Below are positions 19,373-40,551 of a DNA stretch of 64,000 nucleotides, piece after piece. This DNA comes from Ianthella basta (taxonomy: Eukaryota > Porifera > Demospongiae > Verongiida > Ianthellidae). Numbering within the stretch: the first letter of the stretch is position 1; every line of letters starts with the position of its first letter. Position numbers and translations under genes: made by a program. The notes below the pieces were generated by a model. That model saw only the letters and a list, made by a program, of their open reading frames with translations. It did no database searches and had not been told where the DNA came from. The stretch covers positions 2,512,851 through 2,576,850 of the forward strand of contig OZ025885.1 in assembly GCA_964019415.1 (NCBI GenBank), written 5' to 3'.

Positions 19373-22152
19373 ATGGCGATGAACGCAGCGGCCAAGAGGA
19401 CTAACGTAAGCTTTTCTTCGCTTTTACGTAATGGAGTTGGCTATCAGGCCGCCAGTTACTTCCAAAATGATTTCTATTCTCACAGGTTCGGTTACCACCG
19501 GAGGTGAACCGTATTCTGTATGTGAGGTAAGGGGAAAGGGGCATGAACATGTACAGGGTTATACGTACGTACGTACTAGTGTCGTCCGTCCATGGATAGT
19601 GTGGACGTACACGTAATCTTACACATGTACATACAGTACATTCTATTCAGTAAACGCGTCCTGATCTTTCATATTTCGTGGCCACTACACTTCAGCGCCC
19701 TGTAGAAAAGTTGAACTGCTGTGTTCTCCCCTCCCCCTCCCCCCCCAGAAACTTACCCTATGAGATATCAGCGGAGGAGATGTATGACATATTTGGAAAG
19801 TACGGTGCCATCCGGCAGATCAGACTGTGAGTGGATCAATGTCTCTCTCTCTCTCTCTCTCTCTTTTGGTGGTAGTAGTTCACACTGGACAGATGCATGG
19901 TGTGCCAACCTCTTGTTCTACCTGTTAGGGCCTCGAGTGCTGCTCCCGTGAATTTGTGTTTCTGTATCATCCGAGGGGTCCGACACGACTCACTCAAGCG
20001 TACGAGATTTCGAAATCCACCGGATTTCAAATGGATTTCTGGATTTCACTTGGATTTCACGTGGATTTCTGGATTTCACGAGGATTTCACGTGGATTTCT
20101 GGATTTCACGTGTTTTTCTGGATTTCACGATTAGTGACCTGTTTCTGAGCAGTATAAGCCATTATAGGCCAATCCGGGCCGATCTTAGCAATGAAGCGTC
20201 TGTGATAGCTTGCCTGCGGCGCCTTAACCTGTCTAGCCACCAAAACTACGTAGCTCAGACTCTCGCTGGCAGATCTCAGCCGTCACACTATTGCTGTAGG
20301 TTGTGGTTAGTTGTTTACATAACACCTAATACTGCTATGAGGTGTGAACCACAAACGTAATGGCCGTACTCGTTCTTTTGAAAACGGAGGCGCTGAGGAC
20401 TTAAAGACTTTATTGCTTGCTGACGCAGGCCTGTACGCAGCTCGGAGATTGGAGAGTTCTTCTGCTCTCAAAGTGGAACTTATGGTTATCAGCTCAGTTT
20501 AATGAGTAAATGATGAATAGATTAGGTTGCATGCTTGGCTAGTTATTGCTATGTTTCACATGTAGCTAGCTGGCAATAACTGTCTGATCTTGCAGCTGGA
20601 ACACGGTCGCGACGGAGGTCGAGCACAGTGCGAAGTTGCGCACGAGGTCAAGCACGAGAACGCACCTGCCGATTCATTATTCATTGGTGTTAGTCAGTAT
20701 ATATGTATAACAATCCATAATCTTGCGCTAGTTCTCTGCTCGGCATATAGGTGGAGGGCTAGTCCAGCTGGCTGGACTAGTGGAGCTAGCCGGCACCAGC
20801 GCGCTAGCCAAACCGCCATTTTCTCAACAGAAGTAATGGCGCTTGAATTGGATTTCAGTCGAGATTTCTGGATTTCAGTTGGGATTTCTGGATTTCAGTT
20901 AGGATTTCTGGATTTCAGTTAGGATTTCTGGATTTCAGATGGATTTCAAATGGATTTCTGGATTTCACATGGATTTCAGGATTTCGGGCTGGATTTCTGG
21001 ATTTCGGGCTGGATTTCTATGACGGTGTACGAGATTTCTCGCGTGTCGGACCCCTCGGTATCATCACACTAGTAACCTGTAACCAGCAACACCAAATGTC
21101 CCTTGGTTTCTGATGTTTTTGCCACCTACCACTGGCCTCATTGACACATGTACACAGACATATAGGTTGATATTGTAGAGGCTCATAGTTGCGTTGATAA
21201 TACTCTGATACAAGATTCTTGGGCAAGACACAACTGATAATGATAAATCAAATGCAGGACGTTTTGACCCGAAGGTCTTTGTCGACTGTGTACAGGATCA
21301 AGTTACTTCCTACCACTGCCCTCTTTGACATGTACACAGACATAAAAGTTGTAACATTAGCCATAGTTTGCCCAGTATCATGCAACATGACATGATAGAG
21401 GCTCATGCCTTGAAGGTCTATGTCAGTTACAAACTATTTTGTAACTGAAGAAGGACTTGGTTTAAGCATCTTTACTATTATTACTGGTTTCTACCACATG
21501 CTGGAAAGGCACAGTGAGCGAACAGTGCGGTGCATGATTCTACAAAACAATGGGACAACTATGTATTTTGCTACACATGAACTTGCTACATGACTACCCT
21601 TTGTCTGTGGGTGTCCTCTTGACTCCACTTTCTGTTGCGTGCATGTGTATATTTCCACACTTCTGCCCTTCTCATTAACACACATTGACACAATCCAGGG
21701 GCACTGCTTCCAACACACGTGGGACAGCCTTTGTAGTGTATGAGGACATCTTTGACGCAAAGAATGCTTGTGAGCATCTTTCAGGGTTCAACGTCTGTAA
21801 CCGCTACTTGGTGGTCCTGTACTACCAGCCGCACAAGGTACTCCACATACACACACACGCACGCACGCACACACATTTACATGCACAGTGTGGATATGTG
21901 TAGGTAGTGCTCACATGTTGACTACCCACACTCCTCTTCTTCACCCCTCCTACTCTGCATTTCATTCTCCTTGCCATCTCCCCCTGCCCTACCCTCTCCC
22001 CCTCATTCTCCTACATCAACCCGTTTTATCTCCTCTCTATTCTGTTGCTCTCTCCTCAGGCTTTCAAGAAGATGGATAAGGATGCAAAGAAGAGTGAGAT
22101 TGACAAGCTCAAATCAAAGTACGGTGTTGACCTTGACAAAGACAAGAAGTGA
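19373..22152 (+). CDS. SF3B6: Splicing factor 3B subunit 6 (SF3b p14)
   Basis: Five exons, 19373-19405, 19486-19526, 19749-19826, 21699-21837 and 22060-22152 (TGA), encode 127 residues, against 125 in the human protein. The protein begins [20 protein letters not shown] and is a single RRM: RNP2 is ILYVRNL, RNP1 is RGTAFVVY, followed by [20 protein letters not shown], a stretch nearly invariant in this family. SF3b p14 contacts the branch-point adenosine with SF3B1 and is part of both U2 snRNP and the U11/U12 di-snRNP. The start is 232 bp after the SNRNP48 stop and the stop is 122 bp before MARS2. Intron 3 (19827-21698) carries a 1.09-kb TIR element. Identification is essentially certain. Confidence 0.97.
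19971..21058. mobile_element. TIR element with GGATTTC arrays in SF3B6 intron 3
   Basis: The ends are exact 17-bp inverted repeats, CCGAGGGGTCCGACACG, flanked by TATCAT at both sides (19965-19970 and 21059-21064), which looks like a 6-bp target duplication. Next to each end is a direct-orientation array of GGATTTC units (about 10 at 20030-20125 and about 16 at 20848-21018), often as GGATTTCTGGATTTCA. The middle is non-coding; a small palindrome (GGCTAGTCCAGCTGGCTGGA) lies near 20757. No transposase is visible, so it would be non-autonomous. I do not recognise the family. Confidence 0.8.
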
Positions 22153-22274
22153 TGATGACCAGAATGACTGTATTTGCATGTCTCGTCTCCTTTCATGGCT
22201 AATGCACAGTGTATTCCTATACGCGCACAAAATTTATATTGCAATACTAGTGAGGTTTTATATAAAATTTGCGC

Positions 22275-33355
<11,081 letters not shown>

Positions 33356-33456
33356 CCACTGCATGTATTACATAGCTCATGATTTTACCTGTGTCCACTG
33401 TTGTCACATTGCATTGAATGGTATGCGGTGGCATTCTTGAAGCATGCATATACATG

Positions 33457-34095
33457 AACAAGGGTTAATCACTGGATATTACGCCTACCAGCCTTCTACA
33501 CCGAAGTGTTTCAGGAGGCTGGGGGGCCGGAGCCCTATTGATGGCAACCAGTGATCACCCTCCCCCATTACTAGTCATCCTACAAAGATGGAAGAGCCAC
33601 AGACAGCTGTTTCGCCCTGATTGGGGCTCATCAGTGTGGCGTACTGATGGAATGCAGGATGACTAGTCACTCTTGTATCCGCCACCAGTGAAACACTTGT
33701 GGTTTCAACAAGAGTGAATATTAATGGGGGAAGGCTAAGTCATGAGCGTGACTTGCGCGTAATATCCAGTGATTAACCCTTGTTCAACCTAGCTCGGCCT
33801 GGCCGTTGCAGTGGCTTACTGCAATGAACCGACCTCTCAACAATCCCGCGCAAGTCACGCTCATGACTTAGCCTTCCCCCATTAATATTCACTCTTGTTG
33901 AAACCACACTTGTAGGATGACTAGTAATGGGGGAGGGCGATCACTGGTTGCCATCAATAGGGCTCCAGCCCCCCAGCCTCCTGAAACACTTCGGTGTAGA
34001 AGGCTGGTAGGCGTAATATCCAGTGATTAGCCCTTGTTCAACCTAGCCCGGCCTGGCCGTTGCAGTGGCTTACTGCAATGAACCGACCTCTCAAC
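33457..34095. mobile_element. Composite foldback element
   Basis: Outer inverted arms of about 130 bp (33457-33585 and 33911-34037) start AACAAGGGTTAATCACTGGA. Inner inverted arms (about 33690-33756 and 33846-33908) start GTGGTTTCAACAAGAGTGAA. A unit starting TAATATCCAGTGATTA and running through GGCCGTTGCAGTGGCTTACT occurs twice in direct orientation (33761-33841 and 34014-34095). No ORF is supported. It lies just 3' of MARS2. Confidence 0.8.
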
Positions 34096-34530
34096 ATGCA
34101 TGTACATGCATTGGTGTATGCCATACACATTCTACTTGCTGTACCCAGTACCAGTATTGTACTATTTTGTTTCTGCACAAACTGTTCGTCCTTCATGTTT
34201 TGGGTACATGTGCGTGTTCACTACAAATTATGCAATTGGACTAGTATTTTTAGACAATGGGATCTGATGGACTATAAGGATATATCGATGCTCCCGCGGG
34301 CCTTTGGAATGTGCAAAATATACGATCTCTATAATACTGATAACTACTTATAAGCTATATAGGTTATATTGCAATTGCAACGTATACCCCCCCCATGATC
34401 AATGTTTGCATGCATGCATGTACACCAAAACACATGTGCAATATATTATTAAACTTATGAAATATATATGTACTAATGCATTATCAACTTTGTACACAGA
34501 TAATTCTGGCAAGAGCTGTCGCCTAAACAA
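34096..34530. other. Intergenic, nothing recognised
   Basis: AT-rich sequence between the foldback element and the stop codon of the first PECR-like copy. No gene, repeat or hairpin is evident apart from a short C-run near 34388. Confidence 0.4.
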
Positions 34531-35382
34531 CTACAATTTGCTAACAATGTCCTTTCCTGGTGGGCTCCAATTGTTGTGCTTTGGGACATTCCACATGCAG
34601 TGGTACAGACTAGAGCCACCATCTATCTCCACCGTCGTGCCAGTCACATAACTGGCCCCAGGGGACAGAAGGAAACACACAACTGAAGACACCTCCTCCA
34701 CCTCGCCCAGCCTCCACGCAGGGATCCGCTCCAGTGCTGCCTCAAATGGGTTATCATCAAGAATTTTGTAGTTGGCTGCAGCTGTCTCAGAATAGATTAC
34801 CCCTGGGGTGACACTGTTGATACGGATACCAGAGGAGGCCCACTCAATTGAGAGGGATTTTGTCAAATTCTCGACCCCTGCCCTCGCCGCTCCACTGTGA
34901 GACATGCTAGGGAACCCCTTCTTCATATCTGCAATAATATTCACAATGGCACCTCCGTTCTCCTTCATCCAAGCCAGGTACGCCTGCTGGCAACAGTAAA
35001 ATGTGCCAGTCAAGTTGGTCTCCACCACTGCATGCCAACCCTTGGCAGAGATCCCTTCAGCAAGAGCGACAAACTGTCCACCTCCGTTGTTCACGAGGTA
35101 GTCCAGGCGACCGTGATTCTCCACAGTAGTCCGCATCAACGCCTTCACCTCGTCTTCCTTCCTGATGTTGCATTGCTGCGGGAATACGGCATCCTTCCCC
35201 AAGTCCTTGTTGATGGTTTCAGCTGCATTCTTTAGCACATCCCACTTCCGAGAGGCAATGACCACTTTGCTGCCAAGCTGGGCTAGTTCTGTGGCTATCG
35301 CACGCCCTATTCCCGTGCCGCCTCCCGTAACGATGGATACTTTGCCGGAAAACAGCGACGGCCTGAACACACTGGTAGCCAT
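34531..35382 (-). CDS. Peroxisomal trans-2-enoyl-CoA reductase-like SDR, copy 1 (catalytic Tyr replaced)
   Basis: Single exon, 283 residues, of the short-chain dehydrogenase/reductase fold closest to PECR, which reduces trans-2-enoyl-CoA with NADPH in peroxisomal chain elongation. A Rossmann motif TGGGTGIG (residues 19-26), NNGG (98-101), the PECR-like stretch WHAVVETNLTGTFYCCQQAY, and the SDR tail VTGTTVEIDGG are all present. The C-terminus is SKL, a canonical type 1 peroxisomal signal. The active site is odd: where PECR has YNLTK (YxxxK), this copy has E171-N-L-T-K175, so the catalytic tyrosine is gone while Ser and Lys remain. It may be inactive or altered. It is 96-97% identical to the copy at 37425-38276 across the coding region only. 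Confidence 0.88.
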   Translation of the reverse strand: MATSVFRPSLFSGKVSIVTGGGTGIGRAIATELAQLGSKVVIASRKWDVLKNAAETINKDLGKDAVFPQQCNIRKEDEVKALMRTTVENHGRLDYLVNNGGGQFVALAEGISAKGWHAVVETNLTGTFYCCQQAYLAWMKENGGAIVNIIADMKKGFPSMSHSGAARAGVENLTKSLSIEWASSGIRINSVTPGVIYSETAAANYKILDDNPFEAALERIPAWRLGEVEEVSSVVCFLLSPGASYVTGTTVEIDGGSSLYHCMWNVPKHNNWSPPGKDIVSKL

Positions 35383-35872
35383 GCTGACCTTTGGTAACAG
35401 AAAAAGGGGAATCCCCTCTGTCCTCGACAGTCACGTGCTTACATCGGCAGCTACCAGTCCGCAATGCTAAATGCAATGACTTGTAACCTCCCCCCCCAAA
35501 GATTGAGTAGAAGTAGTTAGCTGCATTCATATTTCTGGATGTCTGACACAGCGTTGCCTGATCCGCTCTTGGCGAACGGCTTGGTGAAAGTGGCACATTC
35601 CCCTTTCTCTAATTAGCTGGCAAGCTAGCTATGACCAAGATATGCAGTAGATTGGATTGGAAGTCAAATTATAATGTTGTAAACTCTTTTATAGCCAGCA
35701 ACTCTTGCAGGAGCCCACTACACACAGCATACACATACGTAGCTACATAGCTATACACAAAAAATCCAGGAAGTCAGTCAAATCAGTAGCTAGCCAGCTA
35801 TAACTAAATTAGTTTGTGTTCACTGGGCAGTGTTTGTTGTTAGGGGTACCGTCACTGAAAATCTGGTTACCT

Positions 35873-35950
35873 TGGCCTGGGCTCGAACCATTGACATGAC
35901 ATATTCTCTAGCTCTTACTAAATTCAACCTTGCACCTGCAGTCCAGGCCA
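35873..35950 (-). other. tRNA-like relic or tRNA-derived SINE fragment
   Basis: On the minus strand the ends TGGCCTGG and CCAGGCCA pair like an acceptor stem, and GGTTCGAGCCC matches a Pol III B box; TTTAGTAAGAGC could be a decayed A box. The T stem pairs poorly and no clear anticodon arm forms, so it is probably not a functional tRNA. Confidence 0.3.
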
Positions 35951-36403
35951 CCATTAGTGCATGCCCTGAGTATATTTTAGTATAGTTACTGGAGAAGCAG
36001 TGAGAGCAAAACAGAATTGCAATGCATCACAACAAAATGAAAGGGTCATCAATAAAGTGTCAGCGTCCACCTATTAGAAGGCTTTTGATGACTTTGCAGC
36101 ACAATCAAACAATATTCTGCAAGCAGATAGACTGAACAATACATAAGTCTATACAGCTAGAGGAAATATATAGCTCTCCTTTTAATAAAAACAGTAGCTA
36201 CATAAAAGTCTAGCAAGCTTTCATGGCCCGAGGGTATCCAAGTTGCACTTGTGGAAGTATGCATCAGAACTGCTTGCAGAGAATAAAGAACCCATTGCAT
36301 TGCAATTGGTACAGCTGCAGTAGTATAAATGTCAAGGTGTCTATTAAAATTAATTATTTGTTTATAAATGTACGCCTGAGTGCAACTTTCACCAACACTC
36401 ATA

Positions 36404-36488
36404 TAGTCTCGCGTAGCCAGACCGCTTTCCAGCCAATGACGTCATAATATAAAATGGAGGGGAGCAGCGGTCTGGCTACGTGAGACTA
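36404..36488. mobile_element. Compact palindromic MITE (TAGTCTCG family)
   Basis: An 85-bp element whose 23-bp terminal repeats, beginning TAGTCTCGCGTAGCCAGACC, match with a single mismatch; the middle is AGCCAATGACGTCATAATAT followed by AAAATGGAGGGG. It is the cleanest member of the family in the window. Confidence 0.8.
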
Positions 36489-37424
36489 TAACATTCATAT
36501 ACCGTCTTTAGTACCAGATGAAGGAAATCATTATCTGATATGCTTCCAGGTACTTTTATGCCATAATTCTCTTAAAAGATAAAAGAGATATGTGACCTGA
36601 AGGCACATAGCTATGCATCTAGTGCGTTGAGCATTGCCATGGCTGTGGGTGGAGAAGGGACTATCACTGAATGGGTTGTCTCAAAGGTTCACTAGGGCAG
36701 TTTGCTTGAAATAAATGACAGGGCTTATAAATCTACAATGAAAACTTAGTGAAGTTCCTTTGGGAACAATTGTACACAGCAGGACATGTACAGCTATGCA
36801 GGAACAGCTAATCTCTTCTGTCATTCAGGATGCTGATATTCTATTTCATTGGGCCTTCCATGCTCTCAGAAGACATAGAAAGTAGAGTCTCATGCAGATC
36901 TAGAGGAGTCCATGCATAGCACATGGCTGATTTAATTGTGACCTACCATAAACACACAGCTTTTCAATAATTGTAAGTGAATGGATGCATGGTGATACTA
37001 AAGAGACTTTCATTTACAATAGTAGCTTGCAGTACAAAGAAAGGTAAACTATATACATGCATACAGCTTCCTAAGTCTACAGTGACAATATATAACAGTT
37101 AGCTAATGGTAGCATATTATACATGTTTGAAATGAATTTGAAGAACATTATATAGACATGCAACATTGCAATTACTATCCATAAATGAAGCGATTGGGAT
37201 TCACTAAAAGTACCATCAACTGGTATAGAGGGGAGAACACAATATCAGAAATGCATAATACTTGACTTGTTGTGGATAGTGTGTACACATCAACTACATG
37301 CCCAATAGATCAAGAACATCTGAAACAACTGAAGCAGTTACTTTAGTTATAATGACGGACTTGGGGAAAATACTAATGAGCAAAATTTGTACAAAGTGGA
37401 TTCTGTCAACGACTGTCATCCTGA

Positions 37425-38276
37425 CTACAATTTGCTAACAATGTCCTTTCCTGGCGGGCCCCATTTACTGTGCTTTGGGACATTCCATGTGCAGTGGTAC
37501 AGACTAGAGCCACCATCTATCTCCACCGTCGTGCCAGTCACATAACTGGCCCCAGGGGACAGAAGGAAACACACAACTGAAGACACCTCCTCCACCTCGC
37601 CCAGCCTCCACGCAGGGATCCGCTCCAGTGCTGCCTCAAATGGGTCAAAATCAAGAATCTTATAGTTGGCTGCGGCTGTCTCAGAGTAGATTACCCCTGG
37701 AGTGACACTGTTGATACGGATACCAGAGGAGGCCCACTCAATTGAGAGGGATTTTGTCAAATTCTTGACCCCTGCCCTCGCCGCTCCACTGTGAGACATG
37801 CCAGGGAACCCTTTCTTCATATCTGCAATGATATTCACAATGGCACCTCCGTTCTCCTTCATCCAAGCCAGGTACGCCTGCTGGCAACAGTAAAATGTGC
37901 CAGTCAAGTTGGTCTCCACCACTGCATGCCAACCCTTGGCAGAGATCCCTTCAGCAAGAGCGACAAACTGTCCACCTCCGTTGTTCACGAGGTAGTCCAG
38001 GCGACCGTGATTCTCCACAGTAGTCCGCATCAACGCCTTCACCTCGTCCTCCTTCCTGATGTTGCATTGCTGCGGGAAGACGGCATCCTTCTTTAAGTCC
38101 TTGTTGATGGCTTCAGCTGCATTCTTTAGCACATCCCACTTCCGAGAGGCGATGACTACTTTGCTGCCAAGCTGGGCTAGTTCTGTGGCTATGGCACGAC
38201 CTATTCCCGTGCCGCCTCCCGTAACGATGGATACTTTGCCGGAAAACAGCGACGGCCTGAACACACTGGTGGCCAT
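37425..38276 (-). CDS. Peroxisomal trans-2-enoyl-CoA reductase-like SDR, copy 2 (catalytic Tyr replaced)
   Basis: Single exon, 283 residues, nearly identical to the copy at 34531-35382, with about ten substitutions (for example A/T at residue 56, K/G at 62, G/S at 159, and changes near the C-terminus). The NADP-binding TGGGTGIG and the peroxisomal SKL end are conserved. The SDR YxxxK motif reads K171-N-L-T-K175, so the catalytic tyrosine is lost here too, but replaced by Lys rather than Glu. The reading frame is fully open, so it is not an ordinary pseudogene. Similarity stops just outside the start and stop codons, which suggests retroposition or gene conversion rather than a simple genomic tandem duplication. 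Confidence 0.88.
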   Translation of the reverse strand: MATSVFRPSLFSGKVSIVTGGGTGIGRAIATELAQLGSKVVIASRKWDVLKNAAEAINKDLKKDAVFPQQCNIRKEDEVKALMRTTVENHGRLDYLVNNGGGQFVALAEGISAKGWHAVVETNLTGTFYCCQQAYLAWMKENGGAIVNIIADMKKGFPGMSHSGAARAGVKNLTKSLSIEWASSGIRINSVTPGVIYSETAAANYKILDFDPFEAALERIPAWRLGEVEEVSSVVCFLLSPGASYVTGTTVEIDGGSSLYHCTWNVPKHSKWGPPGKDIVSKL

Positions 38277-38521
38277 GCTTTGGACAGAGGGGATTTCCCT
38301 GAGATCACGCGCAATGGAACAAAATGGCGCTTCCAGGTACGTGAGGAGTACTGCAGTGGTATACTATACGTGCGTAAGCAAGTGCAAGGTCCTAGTGACA
38401 GTACATGTCATGCTAGGGAGTAGTAACCAGTGCATTAGCTGAACATTGGGTTGCAATTTGACAGTAGCGCAATGTCTTCAATGTCTGTTTTTCACTTCAT
38501 CATATAATAGCTGCAGGTGGC

Positions 38522-39457
38522 ATGTTGAAGATCAGTTTATTGCTGTGTCTGTATACACCGTTGGCGAGAGGAGAGTTGGTGGGTGCTCTTGTCATGCCCC
38601 ACGGAGGAATTGCCATTGCTCCTTGGAACCTGAACACAACCAACGCAACCGTACAGAATGAGGCATGGGCGGTGCACAATGCCTGTGCTGAGGTGGGCTC
38701 CCTCCTTAGAGGCCTACAACCAGATATTGTACTGCTCAGCACACCTCATGGCGTGTCCGACCTTTACAACTTTATGTTCTACTTGAATCCCAGCGGCTCA
38801 GGCTCAGCTGACACTGACAACTGTGCGTGTCCCCTGTGTTGTTTCAATGTGACAGTAAGCTTAGACGTCAATGTCACAGAGTCCCTAGTGAAGGCCCTGA
38901 GGGGGCAGAAGGAAGCAGTGTCTGCTATCAGTGCTTTTGGACCTCCGGGAGAATCGGATGAGCCTTTCCCACTCATGTGGGGTGAAGTGATCCCTTTATA
39001 CTTCATTCAGAATGACGGAAAGGTGCCATTTCATGCTGTCATTATTTCACAGCCCAGTCGTAGATATACAGAAGATGTGAAGATGATTCCAGAACTGCTC
39101 CAGCTAGGGAAGGAACTCTACCACATGCTGGAATCTATCCCGCAGAGGGTTGCCATAGTGATAAGTGGGGACCTGGCCCACACCCACTCCAAGGATGGTC
39201 CGTATGGGTATTCCCCTGCTGCAGAGCCTTTTGATGAGGCTTGTGGAGAATGGGCGGAGTCCATGACTGACACACCCCTTCTAGCGGAGGCAGCTGGTCT
39301 GGTGGACAAAGCCTTGTCATGTGGATTCACTGGTTTTGTGATGCTACATGGTGTACTGAAGGAAGGGGGAGGGGCAGGGGCGTGGCAGTCCAGACTGTAT
39401 GCCAACTTCCATCCTTCCTACTATGGGATGATGGTTGCATCATTCATAAGGAAGTAA
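38522..39457 (+). CDS. Secreted LigB-like (class III extradiol dioxygenase fold) protein
   Basis: Single exon, 311 residues, starting with a likely signal peptide (MLKISLLLCLYTPLARG). The body resembles the LigB family (class III extradiol ring-cleavage dioxygenase, related to MEMO1): GALVMPHGGIA (H27), VLLSTPHGVSD (H76), SGDLAHTHSKDGPYGY (H220, H222) and a closing FHPSYYGMM. In active LigB enzymes, histidines and an acidic residue bind non-haem iron that opens catechol rings. H27 and H76 sit where metal ligands are expected. A secretory leader is unusual for this normally cytosolic fold, and NXT/S sites (NTT, NAT, NVT) are present. It starts 245 bp from the divergent PECR-like copy 2. The substrate is unknown. 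Confidence 0.75.
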   Translation: MLKISLLLCLYTPLARGELVGALVMPHGGIAIAPWNLNTTNATVQNEAWAVHNACAEVGSLLRGLQPDIVLLSTPHGVSDLYNFMFYLNPSGSGSADTDNCACPLCCFNVTVSLDVNVTESLVKALRGQKEAVSAISAFGPPGESDEPFPLMWGEVIPLYFIQNDGKVPFHAVIISQPSRRYTEDVKMIPELLQLGKELYHMLESIPQRVAIVISGDLAHTHSKDGPYGYSPAAEPFDEACGEWAESMTDTPLLAEAAGLVDKALSCGFTGFVMLHGVLKEGGGAGAWQSRLYANFHPSYYGMMVASFIRK

Positions 39458-39792
39458 CAGAGACCGTGCACACACACTGTCAATTCCACGAATGCGTAAA
39501 GCATTCCTTTTGAAGTTTGTTGAATTGTGTATATTTGCAGAATATTACTATGTACTTACATACCACACTGTGCAGACAGAGGTCTAAATTAATTTATAAG
39601 CTTAATTATGATTCTATATATAGTCGAGTCATGTAGCCATTGAATTATTTGAAAATGATATTAATTCACTTAGGTGCAGTCTTATGGCAAAACTGAGCTA
39701 AGCAAAGCTGCTCTACTGTAAAGATTCAGGTTTGTACACACAGTGTGCGTATGTATGCAAAAGGACACATAAGCATATTACGCAGAGCCCAG
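39458..39792. other. Short intergenic, convergent 3' ends
   Basis: About 335 bp between the LigB-like stop and the TPD52 stop on the opposite strand. It is AT-rich and shows no repeat; presumably it holds both 3' UTRs. Confidence 0.4.
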
Positions 39793-40449
39793 TCAATCCT
39801 CGCTTCCATCTCCCTCAGCCTGCGCCTGCTTCTTCTCCTCTGCAACATCATCTGCGTCATTAGTTTCTCCGGAAATTGGAGCCTCCTCTGTGTTAGCATC
39901 TTCGTCACCTTCACCTTCATCAGTTGACATTGCCTTCCTGACAGATTCCTAGCAGTGTAGGTGAAATGGAATGGCATGAATACCACATGTCAATGCATGT
40001 ATACGCTCACATTATATCCTAATCTGTCTGAAATTATCTGCTGCACTTACAGCTACATACTTACATAATGTCGCTAGAATATCAGTAGTTTGATTGGTAC
40101 ATGTCCACTATAGGACTGTGGACTTTGCACAATGTGCCAGCATGAGCTTAACACTGACGCTGGGGCTACTGATAGCTATTTGCTACAGTATACACAAGTC
40201 TGCTACATCCTGTCTGTGGCATACCTTGAGGCGGGTGGAGGCTGATCGCACACGAGTACCAATGTTCTGAATGGTCTCATTCTCTCTGTGTGGGTGGGTG
40301 GAGGGGAGAGGGAAAAGGTGTGTGTGTGAGTGTGTGTGTGTGTGTGTGTGAGTGCATGTGTGTGCATGTGTGTGTGTGAGTGCGTGCGTGCGTGTGTGTG
40401 TGTGCGTGTGTGTGTGCGTGTGTGTGAGTGCGTGTGTGTGTGTGTGTGA

Positions 40450-40499
<50 letters not shown>

Positions 40500-40505
40500 G
40501 TGTGA

Positions 40506-40551
<46 letters not shown>

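Larger units (their letters stand above)
35383..37424. other. Intergenic region between the two PECR-like copies
   Basis: About 2 kb of AT-rich DNA with no supported gene. It contains a tRNA-like relic (35873-35950) and a compact palindromic MITE (36404-36488). The flanks of the two PECR-like genes show no obvious similarity here. Confidence 0.5.

Noticed and set aside
36404-36488. Short hairpin considered as a microRNA precursor
   Set aside because: Its terminal repeats match dispersed MITE copies, which explains the hairpin better.
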